Below are positions 46,040 to 58,756 of a stretch of DNA of 64,000 nucleotides, piece by piece (the first letter of the stretch is position 1; each line of letters starts with the position of its first letter). Below the pieces are notes generated by a model. That model was not told where the DNA came from. It was given only the letters and a program-made list of their open reading frames with translations, and did no database searches. The stretch is from positions 62,001 to 126,000 of the forward strand of contig JAIGNY010000732.1 of the NCBI GenBank assembly GCA_020152595.1, read 5' to 3'. The DNA comes from Chiridota heheva. Taxonomy: Eukaryota > Echinodermata > Holothuroidea > Apodida > Chiridotidae. The position numbers were made by a program, and so were the translations under genes.

Positions 46040-46431
46040 AGCTTTCCGACAGAATACCAAAGGCCCAGGACAAAAGGTTATGAAAAACACTATCCCCTAC
46101 TTTGTGGAGGAAAAGTATGGTCCATGCTTCAGTTAACTGACTTTTCAATAGTTCTATTACGACTTTACCAATTTGCCGCCCAAATGAAACTCAGTAATAA
46201 TTGAATTAATTGTTTTACTGAGAAATTGGCAAAAGTAAATTCTCAACTTGACGATGAATGTGTTAATATAAATATATCTTCTCTTAATACCAGTCTGCCA
46301 GTATACAATGTACTGATGATGTACTTTTACTTGATTCTGACGATAAAGGCAACAATATTAATGTCAACATTTTGTTTGAATGATAGTTGCACAATACCGA
46401 TATGTTTGCAAATATTCGCCCTTTGAGTGCG
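46040..46431. other. Unannotated interval
   Basis: A stretch at 46308-46350 could read CTDDVLLLDSDDK, loosely like an RT catalytic block, but a stop lies just upstream and no other RT motif is near. Confidence 0.3.
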
Positions 46432-47588
46432 GGAGGCGCTTTTTTTTTTCTGCAGTCCACAATTGTCATTACAGATTTTTTCAGCCAATCATATACAAGA
46501 ATGACGATGACGTAATTAAATATGAATATTTACATTCAACTTATGACATATCGTCTGACAAAATAATTTGGGACTTAGTAATTGAAAGAGTGAATAACAT
46601 TACTTTGCCGGGAAACAATGGAAAAAACCTGACACTACAGATATGGCACAATTTGAAATGTGCTACGAAGCGAATCCTCCTTTGAATATCGAGGAGGTAG
46701 TTAACAATATCTCGGTAAGTGGTGTTCTGAGTGAAGTTCTAGCACTCGCTCCTTGTATGAAAATTAAGACATAATTTATAGAGTAGTAGTTAAGCGACTT
46801 TTCCTTGCATTTACACTTTCCCTTGACACGTGTTGTAGGTACGGGGCTTTTGGTTAGTGTGTAAAAATCAAGGTGGGGCTTATTCGCAGGGCAGTGATAA
46901 CATATACCATAACCTAAAACCTAACCCCAACCCTAACCTTAATCGCAGTGCTGGCTTGAGATACTGTGTGGATATTCGCAGGGCTGCCATGCGAATAATC
47001 ACTTCAAAAAAATCAAAGTTGTATAATGATAGTTCTCACTTTGTATACGTAGATCTTCAAGCTGCTGTATATGCGTGAGATAATTCGCACTAGTTGTAGG
47101 TATGCCTAGGCCTAGTACGAGTTCATGCCCAAATAGACTTTTGTTTAAGTTGTAGGTGAGTTTTATCCTTTTTGAACATTTTTTTTTAAGTCCCTATTTT
47201 CCTTTTTGGACGGAGTGCGTGGTCGTAGTGAGTTAAATTTCTTCTTTGATTCATTTATTGTTTTTTTTAATTTAATATTTATTTTTAAAATTTGTAGAGC
47301 CTATATAGTTTCAAGAGTATATAAAACAACATATGCGTGATGAACTTGTATATATAGTAAATCATACATGTATAAAGGCACATTGAAATATCCAAAAAGT
47401 CATGATTTTCTTTTTGGACGGAGTGCGTAGTCCTTGTGGATATGAATATGCAACGTTGAACTTCGAAATATCTGAATATTGTATATGAATATTCATATTT
47501 AATTACGTCTTTGTCATTCTTGTATATGATTGGCTGAAAAAAATCTGTAATGGCAATTATTGTCTGCAAAAAAAAAGACGCGTCTGGG
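46432..47588. mobile_element. ~1.15-kb element with ~110-bp terminal inverted repeats
   Basis: 46438-46545 and the reverse complement of 47458-47575 agree closely: a T-run, CTGCAG-like word, ATTACAGATTTTTT, CAGCCAATCATATACAAGAA, then GACGTAATTAAATATGAATA. Between them lie a direct repeat of GGACGGAGTGCGT (47209 and 47417) and a telomere-like AACCCTAACC patch (46933-46942). No transposase frame seen. Target duplications were not identified. Confidence 0.75.
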
Positions 47589-47599
47589 AGAGGTAAATT

Positions 47600-47979
47600 A
47601 GGAACTTTTCGTGACATGTACATCGCCATTTTGTGATATTTCCCATGATGCTTTGCTATGCTAACGTTCAAGCCTGATGTAGTGTAATAATTTTCAAATT
47701 TTTAAAACTTCTGCAAAAGATTGAAATATGAGGGAAAATTAGGAAAAAAGCTAGGCTTTTTGGCACGAAAAATAAGTCATGTTAAAAATACAATTATTTG
47801 TAACAGAATAATTTTGTCAGTGAGATTGCATATTCTTAGGAATACAATTACACATTGCAAAATCTTACAATCTATAAGACAAAATGGTCTCTCACTTAAT
47901 CTTTCTTTACATTTCATCGCAAAATATAAACTAAACGGATAAAGTACGTCTAATCGCTCAGGTATTTAACAGGTTCCTT
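47600..47979. other. Unannotated AT-rich interval 5' of LINE
   Basis: May be 5' LINE sequence. The 73-codon frame 47721-47942 shows no conserved block I can name. Confidence 0.3.
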
Positions 47980-49015
47980 AAAAAATGACCTCTCCCGAAC
48001 TGCCTGTAGATGAAACTGAGGTTCGAGAGATAATTTCTAAGAACCCAAATACGAACCACAGTTCTCTTCACCCATTGTTCATTTGGCTCTTAAAGGAATG
48101 GGTTAACATCGTGGCTCTCATATTTAGGTCTCTTGATAATAATTCCTTTAGCTGTTTAGTGCTGGCTGTTTTCCATCCATTCTTATGCGGAACGCAATTG
48201 TTACTCCTCTTATCAAGAAGTCCACCCTCAATCAGGACGTGTTGAAAATTTACCGACTTGTATCCAATCTACCCACCCTTGCTAAGATCGTTGAATATAC
48301 TGCAGTCGCTAGGTTCAATGAACATTTTCATTAAAAACATCTTAGGCCTACTGATGACATGGATGATTTTCAATCTGCCTACAAACCGACACATAGCACC
48401 CAAACTGCGTTATTGCGTGTTAAAAACAATATTTTAATTTAAATGAGTTGTTTTACTTGTACGTCTAGATATGTCTGCAGCCTTCGATACCATTGACCAT
48501 ACTATTCTTATGAATAGGCTTCAGTGTGATTATGGTATCCGACGTTGTGTTTTAAACTGGTTTAGATCTTATCTTAGTGATCGCAAGAGTACAGTTTGTA
48601 TTTCCGGTAGTTCCTCTATTGTCCATCATCTGAAATCCTCAAGAGTTTGCTGCAGGTCCTCCGATCTTTACAGCCTAATTGAAGCTTGTTACCTGGATTT
48701 TCAAACGCTTCAATTTTGCTGACGACACTAAGCTATATGTTAGTTTCGATCCCGAAAAAGCCTAGTGATAGGTAAGCTGCCCAAGCTCGCTTGTCCAATT
48801 GCATTGCGGCAGTTAAAGGCTGAATGCTTCACAACAAACTTAGACTTAATCACACCAAAACTGAGTTTTTAATCATTTTGTCCCAAAACTAACTCATTCC
48901 ATCCAGTCCATTGATTTAAGGATCGGTGGGTCTATGAGTGTTTCTTCATCATCCGTAAAATAAAAATTAGGTATCATGTTTGACCAGTGTATGAATATGA
49001 AATTATCAGTACCGT
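47980..49015 (+). mobile_element. L2/CR1-group LINE RT relic
   Basis: Conserved RT blocks in order: VDETEVREIISKNPN, SSLHPLFIWLLKEW, a decayed NLP/SK/E block, HSTQTALLRVKN-like, DMSAAFDTIDHTILMNRLQ, YGIRRCVLNWFRSYLSDRKS, then FADDTKLYVSFDPEKA with the catalytic ADD intact (48713-48760), and CIAAVKG.MLHNKLRLNHTK. Frameshifts and stops separate the blocks, and the GVPQGSVLGP block is unrecognisable around 48640-48700. Truncated at both ends. Confidence 0.9.
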
Positions 49016-49545
49016 AGCCAGACCTAGAAATTGGGGGAGAGGAGGGGAAGGGAGGGGGCTTGCAAAATTTGACGAAAGGCCTTTGTCTTTTTAATCACGA
49101 AACAACAGGGAGTGCCGTCGGCAGGTCGGAAGGGAATCTATTATTGGTGGGGCTGGACTAACATTTGGTGGTGTTTATTGCACGTTACGTTGGCGCTATT
49201 CGAGTGCAAAGCGCGAAATTTTGGCGTGAGGTTCATGGGCCTACATATGGGGCGAAATCTCCAGTAGGGGTTCAGGGGGCTGGTGTCTTTTAATTCTTTT
49301 GAGGGCCAATTTTAATCTAGCTTCAGCCCATTGTGGATGAGTAATGAGACAGGACTTGTTTAAGGAATTTTAAGTTGGTGGGCCAATTGATGGCAAAAAT
49401 TGTAGGGTCCACGAAGTCCCCGGAAACTGGTGTATTTTAACCTTTTTGAGGGTCTAAAATGATCTAACTCGAGCCTCATTTGTAGGAGTAGTGTAAAAGA
49501 CTCCTTTTTAAGGATTTGTAATAATAATTGTTAGGCCAATTATTA
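49016..49545. other. G-rich dispersed-type sequence
   Basis: The beginning CAGTACCGTAGCCAGACC resembles the left end of hAT MITEs such as 39230-39416, followed by GGGGGAGAGGAGGGG. I found no matching right end. No gene. Confidence 0.35.
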
Positions 49546-49549
49546 TTAT

Positions 49550-52500
49550 CATTATATATTCCAGTACAAATTTAAAACATTTGTAAAAAGGAAAAAGTAC
49601 ATGCATTTACATATTAAAACACATAACAGAAAAAAAAAGAATAGCAATAAATAAATAGGGAGAAAAATTAAAGATAAAAGGTTTAAAACAGTAATTCTAA
49701 CTCTTCTGTCTGTAAGTAAATTGCCGCACGGTAAATAAATGAATTTTTGTAGACGTTTATTCTGTATTTTTGGCAATATGTTAGGGTTTCGAAGGTTTCT
49801 GTTTGAACGTAGTAGATGACTTTGTAATGTATTGTGTAAAGGATGGTTTTGTTCTTTGTTGATTTTTGTCGCCATTGCAATGATTCCGATTTCGCCCAGT
49901 CATTTAAATTTCAATAAGCATGGGATAATGTAGGTTAAGAATCTTTAAAGTGTACTTTAAAAATTTACTGATTCTGTCTTTATCTTTCTGTAAGATTAAA
50001 TGATACTAAACGGGTACAACATAAAAAACCTGTGATGAAATAACTGATTTAAAAAGATTAACTGTAGCATTAAGATAACAAAAAGATAAAATGTATGATA
50101 AACTCGAAACAATATAGTAAACTTTACTTAAATTTTTGGACACGTGATGGGAAAAAGTCAGTTTATCATCAATACATACACCAAGATAATCAGTTTTTAC
50201 GCATTTTGCAACCTCTAAACTTTGAATAAATATGTTGTCTGATTTTGATTTCAAAAGCCCTGTATGTTTGACCTTTTTATTTACAAAGCACATTTCCTTT
50301 GATTTCTTTGGGTTCAGCAACAAGTTCTTTTCATCACATTTTGCCACAGACTCATCAATAAATGACTGGTACTCTACTTGATCCTCATTTACAGAATTTT
50401 TAGCAATTTTACATGAAATAACAGTATCTTCGGCATACTTTTTCACACAAATATTTTCGTTTGATCTTATTTCGTCGGTATAGATTAGATGGTAAAAAGT
50501 GCAGCAGATAGAGGGCATCCCTGTGGTACACCTTCATTTATTTCAGATTGTTCTGACAAACCTTTGTCCATTCTAATTTGTATTGTCCACCCTTGAAGAA
50601 ACTGTGCCAACCAATGAATCTTTTATAAATATTGTCAAATCTTTAAATAGGTAGTTTGGCAAGACCGTATTGGAAGCACTTGAAAAATCGGGAAAAAGAA
50701 CCTTTGACATGGTCGTTTGTTCACAATTCTAATGAGTCACTATATCGTTAATTAAAACCAGTACAGCATCTACACATGAAACACCCTTCTTATAAGCAAA
50801 TTGATACACATCTCCAAGTTGATCTACTCTTTCCTTCAAACGAGGCAGTAATATTTTAATCAATTAGTTTAAAATCATTTACAGTTTGAGGTGTCTTAAT
50901 CTTGAAGACAGGAGTTGTTATGTCATTTTTCCACAACGACGAAATTTTGCTGTTGGAGATCAATTTCCTGAAAAAATGAAGGTAAATAATGCTGCTAAAT
51001 CTTCACTTTAAAATTAAGAAAAAACACCAAAGAAGTTTATCTGACCCACATGCAACTCCTTTTTTAACCTTTTTAAATTGATAACATATGAATCTATATA
51101 GGTTAATCTATTACTTTTGAATCATCTATTGTGATTGTTTTGACAGTTTGAGGAGTAATTCTGAACTTAAGTCTCATTCCGGTTGCCCGATCAAAACCTG
51201 AAAGGCATGTCCTTAATTTTCAAAGATGTTATGAAGGAAAAATCAAAGATGTACGAACTCAGGGATGTAAATAATGTTACTTTCATAATTACAAAATTTA
51301 TGTGCTATTTCCAATGAGAAATACGTTTTTTAAACAGGGATAGGTGATCCACAAAACTATTTTAAACTGTCAATGTCTTCCATAAAGCAACTAACATTAC
51401 AAAGTCCAGTTAAAACTAGTACAGCATCTACACATGAAACACCCTTCTTGTAAGCAAATTATACACATCTCCAAGTTGCTGTATGCTTTCTATCAAACGA
51501 GGCAGTAATATTTTCTGAAGGCTATTAAACTGTTAAAAGCGATACTAGCGAGATCAATTGGTCTAAAATCATTTACAGTTTGAGATGTCTTAATTTTGGG
51601 GACAGGAATTGTTAAGGCATTTTTCCACGACGGAATTTCGCTGTTGGGGATAGTTTCTTGAAAAATGAAGGTAAATAATGGTGCCAAATCTTCACTTAGA
51701 AATTTAAAAACCCACCAAGGAAGTTTATCTGACCCACATGCAACTCCTTTTTTAAGCTTCTTAAATTGATAGCATACAGAATCTATATCTATCTCAAATA
51801 CACACACATCACCTGTGTATTCCGGTAGAGAAATGTTAATATCTTTATTCCGTGAATGATTAAAACGGCCAAAATGTTTGTTTAAATCATCTCCCAAATT
51901 TTCATCAACACGTACTTTACTGTTTTTATTTGAATTTCTCACAGTTTTGATCAAGCTCCAAAAAGAAACTGAATTTGCCTCTATGTGTCCAAAAGTTTTA
52001 ATCCGCACATCACGAACATACTTGTTTATTGTTCTCTAAATCTTGTTTCTCAAAACTTTATCTCCATCCTCTATAGCTTTTTGTTTGTCTTTCACCAATT
52101 GAGCAATCCTGCTATCTGCTGGAATTCGTTTAATCATATCTACCAGTTCCGATTTCTTGAGCGACACACACTGTTCACCAACAAATCCGATGTAAGATGA
52201 GATTACTTCTGTAAATTCATCAAGGCTATCTGATGATTGCATGAACATATTCCAATCAGTGCTATTAATACATTCTCGCATATTCATTATGTTTCCTCTT
52301 GATAAATCCTTTTCCATTTTTCTTTCTCTCTTTTCTATTCTGCAAAGTTTTTCATTATACTTTGGAATGATTAATATGCCGTTATGATCGGACGTGGAGA
52401 TTGGCGCTAATTTCTTTGTTAGGTGATAATCGCCTTTTATATATACAGCATCCGAAGTTGAATTTGCGTGGGGGTAGGTGTCAACATCCACCATATTTTT

Positions 52501-53390
52501 AAAAGACATTGTTTCAAGAAAATCAATATCATGTCTATTAACATTACCAACAACAATGAAATAGGTTCGGGGCTTTCTTTTTATTGTAGATTTGTAATTA
52601 TCGCTTTCAATTCATTATCAGCTGTCGAAAAGTTTGATGAGGGTCTCGTGTACACGTTTACAATTGTAATCTTTGATATTGCACTTGGGAGAAACGAGGG
52701 CGGGCTCGGATTACGAGGAGTTCAATATCTTGTGTTGATAATGATGTACATACTTTAAGGGGTACATACAGTCCATTTCTTGGAAACATATGTGATAAGT
52801 CTTCTCCCATTTGCCTAGAATTGTCTGTCGTGACGGAACATGAAATAATTGTCGATAAGTAAAGCTTCATCTGCCGCTCTGTGTTGTGGGATTTCATCCT
52901 GCCAAACTTTATCAAAGTTTTGAAGTTTCGACTCTTGCAAAGTTATAAAAGATAAATTCCGTAAATTAGCAATCGTTTGTTCTAAATGCACACATTTTCC
53001 TGGGAGGCTGTTGACATTTGCGCTCAAACCATACGGAAGGCTGAAATTAGACGGATTTGCAAGTCTGGTGCGCTGCAAACCTGCTCTTGTACCTCTGTAC
53101 TGTCGTGCAATTGATAGCTCTTTCAGTTTGTTCATGAACCGTGAATCTATTGTAAATTCCTGCATCTTCATCCGAACATCATGTAAAGACTGTGAGGTGT
53201 AGTGTAGGCTATGCATGGTTTCTATGCACAATACTGTATGGTGAAAAATGAGTAAGGACACTAAGTTCACTATTAGATACAGATTGAATTTACAACTGAA
53301 CAGTTCGATTAGTTTACTAACAAGCGGCATTATCAAAGTTAGTATTCCAACAGAAAATAATAATTTCACACCCAAACTGTATAACACGAT
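49550..53390 (-). mobile_element. Near-complete CR1-group LINE ORF2 relic
   Basis: Reading from 53390 downwards: a leader with RQYRGTRAG; endonuclease blocks NVNSLPGKCVHLEQ, FITLQESKL, DIELLVIRARPRF, YFIVVGNVNRHD (a GN..N where an active enzyme has GD..N) and STSDHNGIL; linker ECINSTDWNMF; RT blocks FKKLKKGVACGSDKLP, IPSWKNALTIPVPK and NDFRPIDLASIAF; then QFAYKKGVSCVDAVL, FPDFSSASNTVLPNYL, GVPQGCPLSAALF, KYAEDTVISC (YADD changed to YAED), LLLNPKKSKEMCF and DYLGVCIDDKLTFSHHV. The C-terminus ends in NTLQSHLLRSNRNL-like sequence. Both catalytic centres are damaged and frames are broken. A segment (50757-51110) is a direct repeat of 51417-51795. Confidence 0.92.
50757..51110 (-). repeat. Duplicated LINE segment, second copy
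   Basis: Direct repeat of 51417-51795, about 660-690 bp away. Both contain GTACAGCATCTACACATGAA, AATCATTTACAGTTTGAG and ACCCACATGCAACTCC. The copies differ by many substitutions and indels, so the event is old. Either an internal tandem duplication or overlap of two LINE insertions would explain it. Confidence 0.85.
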
Positions 53391-53394
53391 AATA

Positions 53395-54850
53395 ACATAT
53401 CAGAAATAACAACGAGGGTAGGAGACAGATTGAACAGCGGCAGCTCAGAAACAAGCACCCTCGTTGATGGCACAAATGGCACGATAGAGGAGGGTAAGCG
53501 CCGTACTAGCCCGGGAGAGAGGGGTCCTCCACGTTAAGAAATTAATGACACAAGCAGTGTATACAAGTAACCCTTTTACAGTAATTTTCCCTTCAAATCA
53601 TAGCTAATGAACCTTATTTAGGGCCTACTTTTCATTTGTTTTTTTCGTCAACAGGTCACTCCCCCAAATATCATCAGGTTGGCCCACCAGTAGGTCTATA
53701 TACATATGTAAAACAGGCTTGTAATGAGATGATACAACTGATGGAACTATTCAATTGTACGGGAACCCTCAACTTAATTTCAAAGCATACGGCAGTATAT
53801 GGCATAAACCTAAAAGGGCGGCGATTTCCCATCCTATGCACCCCAACTGAATTTTTTTGTTGATGATTGTTCCAAATATTGCTAGTAACGGCGGCCTATT
53901 TTTAATTTGAAAATTTGAAAATTCTTGATTAAGATCCCATCAGCCCTTAGGATCGGGAGATTAACGACCAAAATTCGAAACAATTGGAAACTTTTAAAAC
54001 AATATGCAGTACAATTGGAGCATTTAGGACCAAACTTAGGGAGAATTTGAAATGTCTTAGAGAAAACGTTTGTGAATTTCTTTTATGGTCTTTCACATTT
54101 TGGGGCATATATTTTGCTTGGGCCAGAATTTTATTTGGACGGCCAAAATTTAACTTGGGGTGGGGCCAGGCGCTTGCCCATATCAATCTTGAGTCCGATA
54201 TCAAAGCCGCGTCGGAAGCGCTGCTACACGTAAAATGGCAAGGGAGGGGGGGGGGGGGTCGGGTCGGGGACTCATGAACACACTTTCCATATCAAGTGGA
54301 ACAGTTGGGTATGCGTGAACGTGGAAACGTCACTCTGTTTCACTGCTTTGAAGAAAGATAAAAAGCTACACAGTTCCGTAGCTATACTTTTTTGCAGGAA
54401 AAAGGGGGTTGCCTATCAATACAAATTTAATTTGTATTCTTTCTTGCATTTGAGACATTTCTTGTATAGACCTGCAAGAAAATGCATAAAATTGGTAGCA
54501 ATTTTTTATTTTGTTTTTAGACATTTATTTCATGAAAAGTTTATTGAGACTTATGGTAAAATTGAATTGGTCAATTGCTTCTCATTAAATATTTAGAATC
54601 AGAGCATTGATCTAAAGGAAACTTATTTAGAAGGAAAACTATACGTTATCATGGAAAAGCGGAAATATGAGAAAGCATTCAAGTTACCAGTCGTACAGTC
54701 CACTAACCAAGGAGTGTGTTTCAGTTACGGTGAAGACAAACAATTCCTTGTCACATGGAGATGAGCCTTGTTTGTTTTTTTGTTTTTGTTTTTTACTCAT
54801 CACGTGAAGCGTTTGTTTTAAAGGATTAGTTCAGGTGTTAACGAGTCCAC
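53395..54850. other. Interval upstream of the LINE
   Basis: 53400-53540 is GC-richer than its surroundings and likely the LINE 5' UTR. Poly-G lies at 54246-54257. No gene recognised; open frames at 53636, 53984 and 54315 are short and without domains. Confidence 0.35.
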
Positions 54851-54856
54851 CAGATA

Positions 54857-55388
54857 CAGTCTGGTTCGTACCCCAGATCGGGAGAACACTGTTGTATCCC
54901 ACAATGCATCTATACAAATTCAAAGTTTATATAGGAATAACATAAGAATCAGACACATTTCGAGCCCGGGGAATTCAACCACTGCGAAGGATTCCAATTT
55001 TTCTTCGCGATTTGAAATAACGGCATATGAATTATCCTTTCACTGGCGCTTTTAAAATTCACCGTGCGGTTTTCGAGAAATTTAAAGAAAAGTGATGAAT
55101 TCTTATTATGTGTTACCGTTAGGCAGTTGCGCTGTAACAAGGTTTTCTGAAATGATGAGAAATAATTAGCAATAACTGCGTAATAGTAACGAATTTGTTT
55201 TACTTTTGCAAAATTGAACATGAACAAAGCAAACTTTGTTACAAACTTTCAATGAAACGACTTATAAGCGTCTATGACTGAAACTTTACAATAAAAATGA
55301 CGGCTTTCATATATCACTGTAATGCATGCTTGAGTCTCCCGATCGGAGGACTGATTGAGTCCCCCGATCGGCGGTACGAACCGAACTG
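54857..55388. mobile_element. CAGTyCGGTTC TIR element, copy 1
   Basis: The left end has CAGTCTGGTTCGTACC then GATCGGGAGA. The right end has TCCCCCGATCGG, then GGTACGAACCGAACTG. Inner words ACAATGCAT and CAAATTCAAA are shared with copy 2. The right end carries an extra partial terminal unit (TCTCCCGATCGGAGGACTGA). Flanks show no clear duplication. Confidence 0.78.
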
Positions 55389-56031
55389 TTGTAAGAAAGA
55401 GGACTTCAAAACAAATAAAATGACGAAGAATGCATTCAAAATTCGTATTTCGTTTGGTATCATTTGTGTAGAAACGACTGAAATCATACGACGTCCCAAA
55501 CTCAGATTCCTCAAAGTCTTTATTCATTCTATCATATTTTGTCCTGAGATTTTGTAGCTCAAAACAACATTGAATATGTCAGGAAAGTAGTAAAACAGAA
55601 TCTAGCAGTCTAGTAAGGGTTATTATAATTTACCACCTGAATAAAGTTATGATGAAAAATAATTCAAATAGTTCAAAAGCTAAACAAATGTTCTTTGAAA
55701 TACATTGTTAATCGTTAATAATGTGAAGATGAAGGTGCCAACCTTCCATAGTAGACTTACTACACCAGTCATTTCTACACAAATAAGACAAGAGCTTTAA
55801 ACTTGAATATATCCTTAACGGAATAAGATATTAAAGTAGTTGGGATAGATATAAAATGTCTTAAAACTTCATTTTTACATTCTACTTCTAAACATTCCAA
55901 ATGGCATGAATGGTTAGTCCCGATTTTTGGCGACTTTTGAATGGGAATTTCCGGGAAACCAATGTAATGTACTCACGGTGTTCACACGTTAGTCCGAGGG
56001 CCCAATTGTCAAAAAGACCGACAGTTCGATA
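55389..56031. other. Interval with a copy of the 33690 element terminus
   Basis: 55685-55840 matches the reverse complement of 33690-33850: TACATTGTTAA, GTGCCAAC, GTAGACTTACTACAC.AGTCA, CTTAACGGAATAAGAT. Otherwise no gene. Confidence 0.55.
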
Positions 56032-56184
56032 CATGGGCGGGATTTTCCTACTCAAAGTGGGGGCAAAGTCAAAAAGGGGGAGACAAAATCACGCTAAGAT
56101 GCAAGAAATCACCATATAAAATATACAAATTTGGAGAAAAAAAGTAGAAGTTCCCCCTCTCCCCTCCCTCAAATCCCGCCTATG
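56032..56184. mobile_element. 153-bp hAT-like MITE
   Basis: Inverted ends CATGGGCGGGATTT and AAATCCCGCCTATG (13 of 14). Flanks GTTCGATA (56024-56031) and GTTCGGAA (56185-56192) match at 6 of 8 positions. No coding. Confidence 0.7.
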
Positions 56185-56192
56185 GTTCGGAA

Positions 56193-57581
56193 CTTAAATT
56201 GTGGGATCAAGGGTTAACAGGTATACGCACAGGATCAGCGCCTATAATCCCCGACAAAAATCAATCTAATATCTTCCATGATCTCTTTTGATCAAAATGA
56301 GCGTCGTCGGAAACAGTTGACGAAAATGAGAGCGAAGCTGACCTTATTTTCTTGTTTGTTTATCATCACGTCGGTCTACCTTTGCTGAGCGATAAAAGCT
56401 GAACTAAAACTAGTTGCTGTTTTTGTGGTAGCCTCAATATATCATCGTGTACTTTACATATTAATTTCGTTCTTTCACTTTTGAAACCACCGATAAATGT
56501 AAAATTCATTTGATGATGGAAAAGAGGGACGCAAAGAGAAAGAGAATTATCGAAATTAAATGAATTTTCATTTAATCTCACCAAGAGCTGATAGGAATCA
56601 TTCAATTCTGTTCATTTAAAAACCGAACGAGCCAGTCAGGTAAAAAACGAATTCACTGTACAACTGTCCAAAGGGTATTTAAATCGGTAGGTCTGTTTCG
56701 TCATGGGCGAATAGGCCATAAGGGTAAGGGATGCGCTTCCCCAAATATTTGATAATCATTGCTTTTTTTGTTTTGAATTATGTTCCTATTGTGGACTCTA
56801 CTCCCTTCACACCCCCCCCCCAACACCCCCACCCCACCCCTCCCCAAAGAATCATGTTTTGCCCTCCAACTAAATTCTCTTACAGCCTATACATGTGTTT
56901 CATAATCTCTCATCGAAATTTACTTTTCAATTTTTTTAAATGTTTGCCTGTGTTTGGGTTTGCCGTTTCGGCCATTGAGTATTCTTTACATTTTATCATA
57001 TCACATTTTGGTCTTAATATGTTTGCAGTTTCATTGGCCTGCTTATTGTTAAATTGCTTTGTATCTGTTCTTATTTTGACCTCAAGTTCTTTTTAAATAA
57101 TGTATTATTTGTTAGTCTGTTTTGCTGCTATACCTGGATACGATCCGGTCCTTGGTTCAAATTCTACGATATCTAGATTTTAATATGTCTGTTACTCTCA
57201 ATGCTAGGTAAGCTCATCTAAAACCAGGGAGCTGCCGTGGTACAACCTTGAACAAAGTTACACCACGTGGGTATCTGGCACATCTCCGATCGAAGTACCG
57301 ATCGCGGACTGAGGGCCACTTGGTGTCTTTGTGTTGTCTTCCCCTAATCCTAACAAGTGTTATAGTGATGGGTGCATGAACCTACTACACAGTTCCTTGA
57401 TGAGGGGGAAATACCAGGTTGCAGCGCTCGTTTGGTTTAGAGCATATTTTCTTCCATTTAAGCTCACGTTTTTGATACTTGTCCATAGATCTATGCATAA
57501 ACGACAAAAAGGCAAAACAAACATGCATAATGTCGGAACCGTTTCATATACAAAGGTAATATTTCGCCATGTCTTTCTGCT
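56193..57581. other. Unannotated interval
   Basis: Contains poly-C at about 56811-56822. The 121-codon frame starting 56731 is hydrophobic, but its N-terminal part runs through the C-tract; no family recognised. 57445-57495 resembles the right block of repeat Y. Confidence 0.35.
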
Positions 57582-57586
57582 ATAAA

Positions 57587-58062
57587 CAGTCCGGTTCACG
57601 CACCAGAACGGGAGATCTCCTGATCGGGAGATTTTTTGTCATTATAACCTACAATGCATTTTTCCAAATTCAAATCGCTCTAAAGAAATGGCATAACGGT
57701 TAAATAGGTTTAACGAAATATTCCAATTTTATTGGTGCAACAGAACGATGAAATTATTTTCTCCATTTTCACAAGCGCAAATTTGACTTTCACCAGGGAT
57801 TTTTAACGTAATCTTCAAAAATTAATTTCAATATTTTTTGAAGAGCAGATTTTAACATTTTAATCACCAGCAAAAGCTCTAATTATACTGAAATTTTAAT
57901 TCCAATATTATTTCCAAAGTATACAATTTTAGCATGACAGAATTTGACAAGCAAAACAAAATTAACGGCTGAACTTATAAGCAATAATCTCAATTATTGT
58001 AACTGCGCATGTCTCGGTTTCCCAATCAGGAGATCTCCCGATCGGGAGCGTGGACCGAACTG
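57587..58062. mobile_element. CAGTyCGGTTC TIR element, copy 2
   Basis: The left end has CAGTCCGGTTCACGCACC, then GGGAGATCTCCTGATCGGG. The right end has AGGAGATCTCCCGATCGGGA, then GCGTGGACCGAACTG. Flanked by ATAAA at 57582-57586 and 58063-58067, a probable 5-bp target duplication. The terminal repeats themselves contain GATCTCC/GGAGATC palindromes. AT-rich interior without coding. Confidence 0.82.
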
Positions 58063-58067
58063 ATAAA

Positions 58068-58756
58068 CCTAAGCCAAGGAAGTACTACACAGTTCCTTGC
58101 TCAAATCAAACACCTAATATACCGTGTTTTTTTTTGTTTTTTTCTGAAACTTTAACTTCCTTTTATTGCCATAGCCTAATAACCTTTTGACTTCGACATG
58201 TATAAATGTATTTCACTCAGCACAATTACTAAAGACACTCAACTTTTACTCATCGATGCATACATTTTTAAAGAAGGAATTCTGATGAGAGATATGATAT
58301 CAGATGGAGGTGTCATCGCAGGTTTCCCGGTCATCCCAAACTATATAATAACATAATTTACATGAGCTCATTTGATTTTTATTGAAAATTTTCGAGGAAA
58401 ATATCAACAAACCAGGTCACATTTGCTTAAGCCTCTGTGCGTTTTCAGCGAGAGAAAAAAATGCATTGGAGCTTTCGGTTGGATCTAAAATTATCTTTAA
58501 ATATTAGAACTGACAATAATTCATTTTGCGACATCAGACAGCGGCATACAGCTAGGGCCCTATGGTATATAGGTATAATGGTATGTTTTTTACGGGACCC
58601 CTTATAGGGCCCGTGCCGTAGGTGGCTCCCCCTCCCGCCCCTCTTAGCTATGCCATTGATATCAGAGGACATAGAGGTGCAGACGACGAGGTTCCGGAAG
58701 CGATTCCGGAAGTGATTTTAGTTGGTTGGTTGGAGGGACAAAATATGATTGTAGAT
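58068..58756. other. Unannotated interval
   Basis: No gene evidence. A short GC-rich patch at 58600-58650. Confidence 0.35.

Noticed and set aside
46300..46360. Possible RT catalytic motif (CTDDVLLLDSDDK)
   Set aside because: A stop codon lies a few residues upstream and no neighbouring RT block is recognisable.
46905..46945. Telomere-like AACCCTAACC words (also near 23111)
   Set aside because: Only one or two irregular copies of the hexamer are present; not an interstitial telomere array.
56731..57096. 121-codon hydrophobic open frame
   Set aside because: Its N-terminal part crosses a poly-C tract. The hydrophobic residues follow from T-rich sequence; no domain, and no splice or promoter context.
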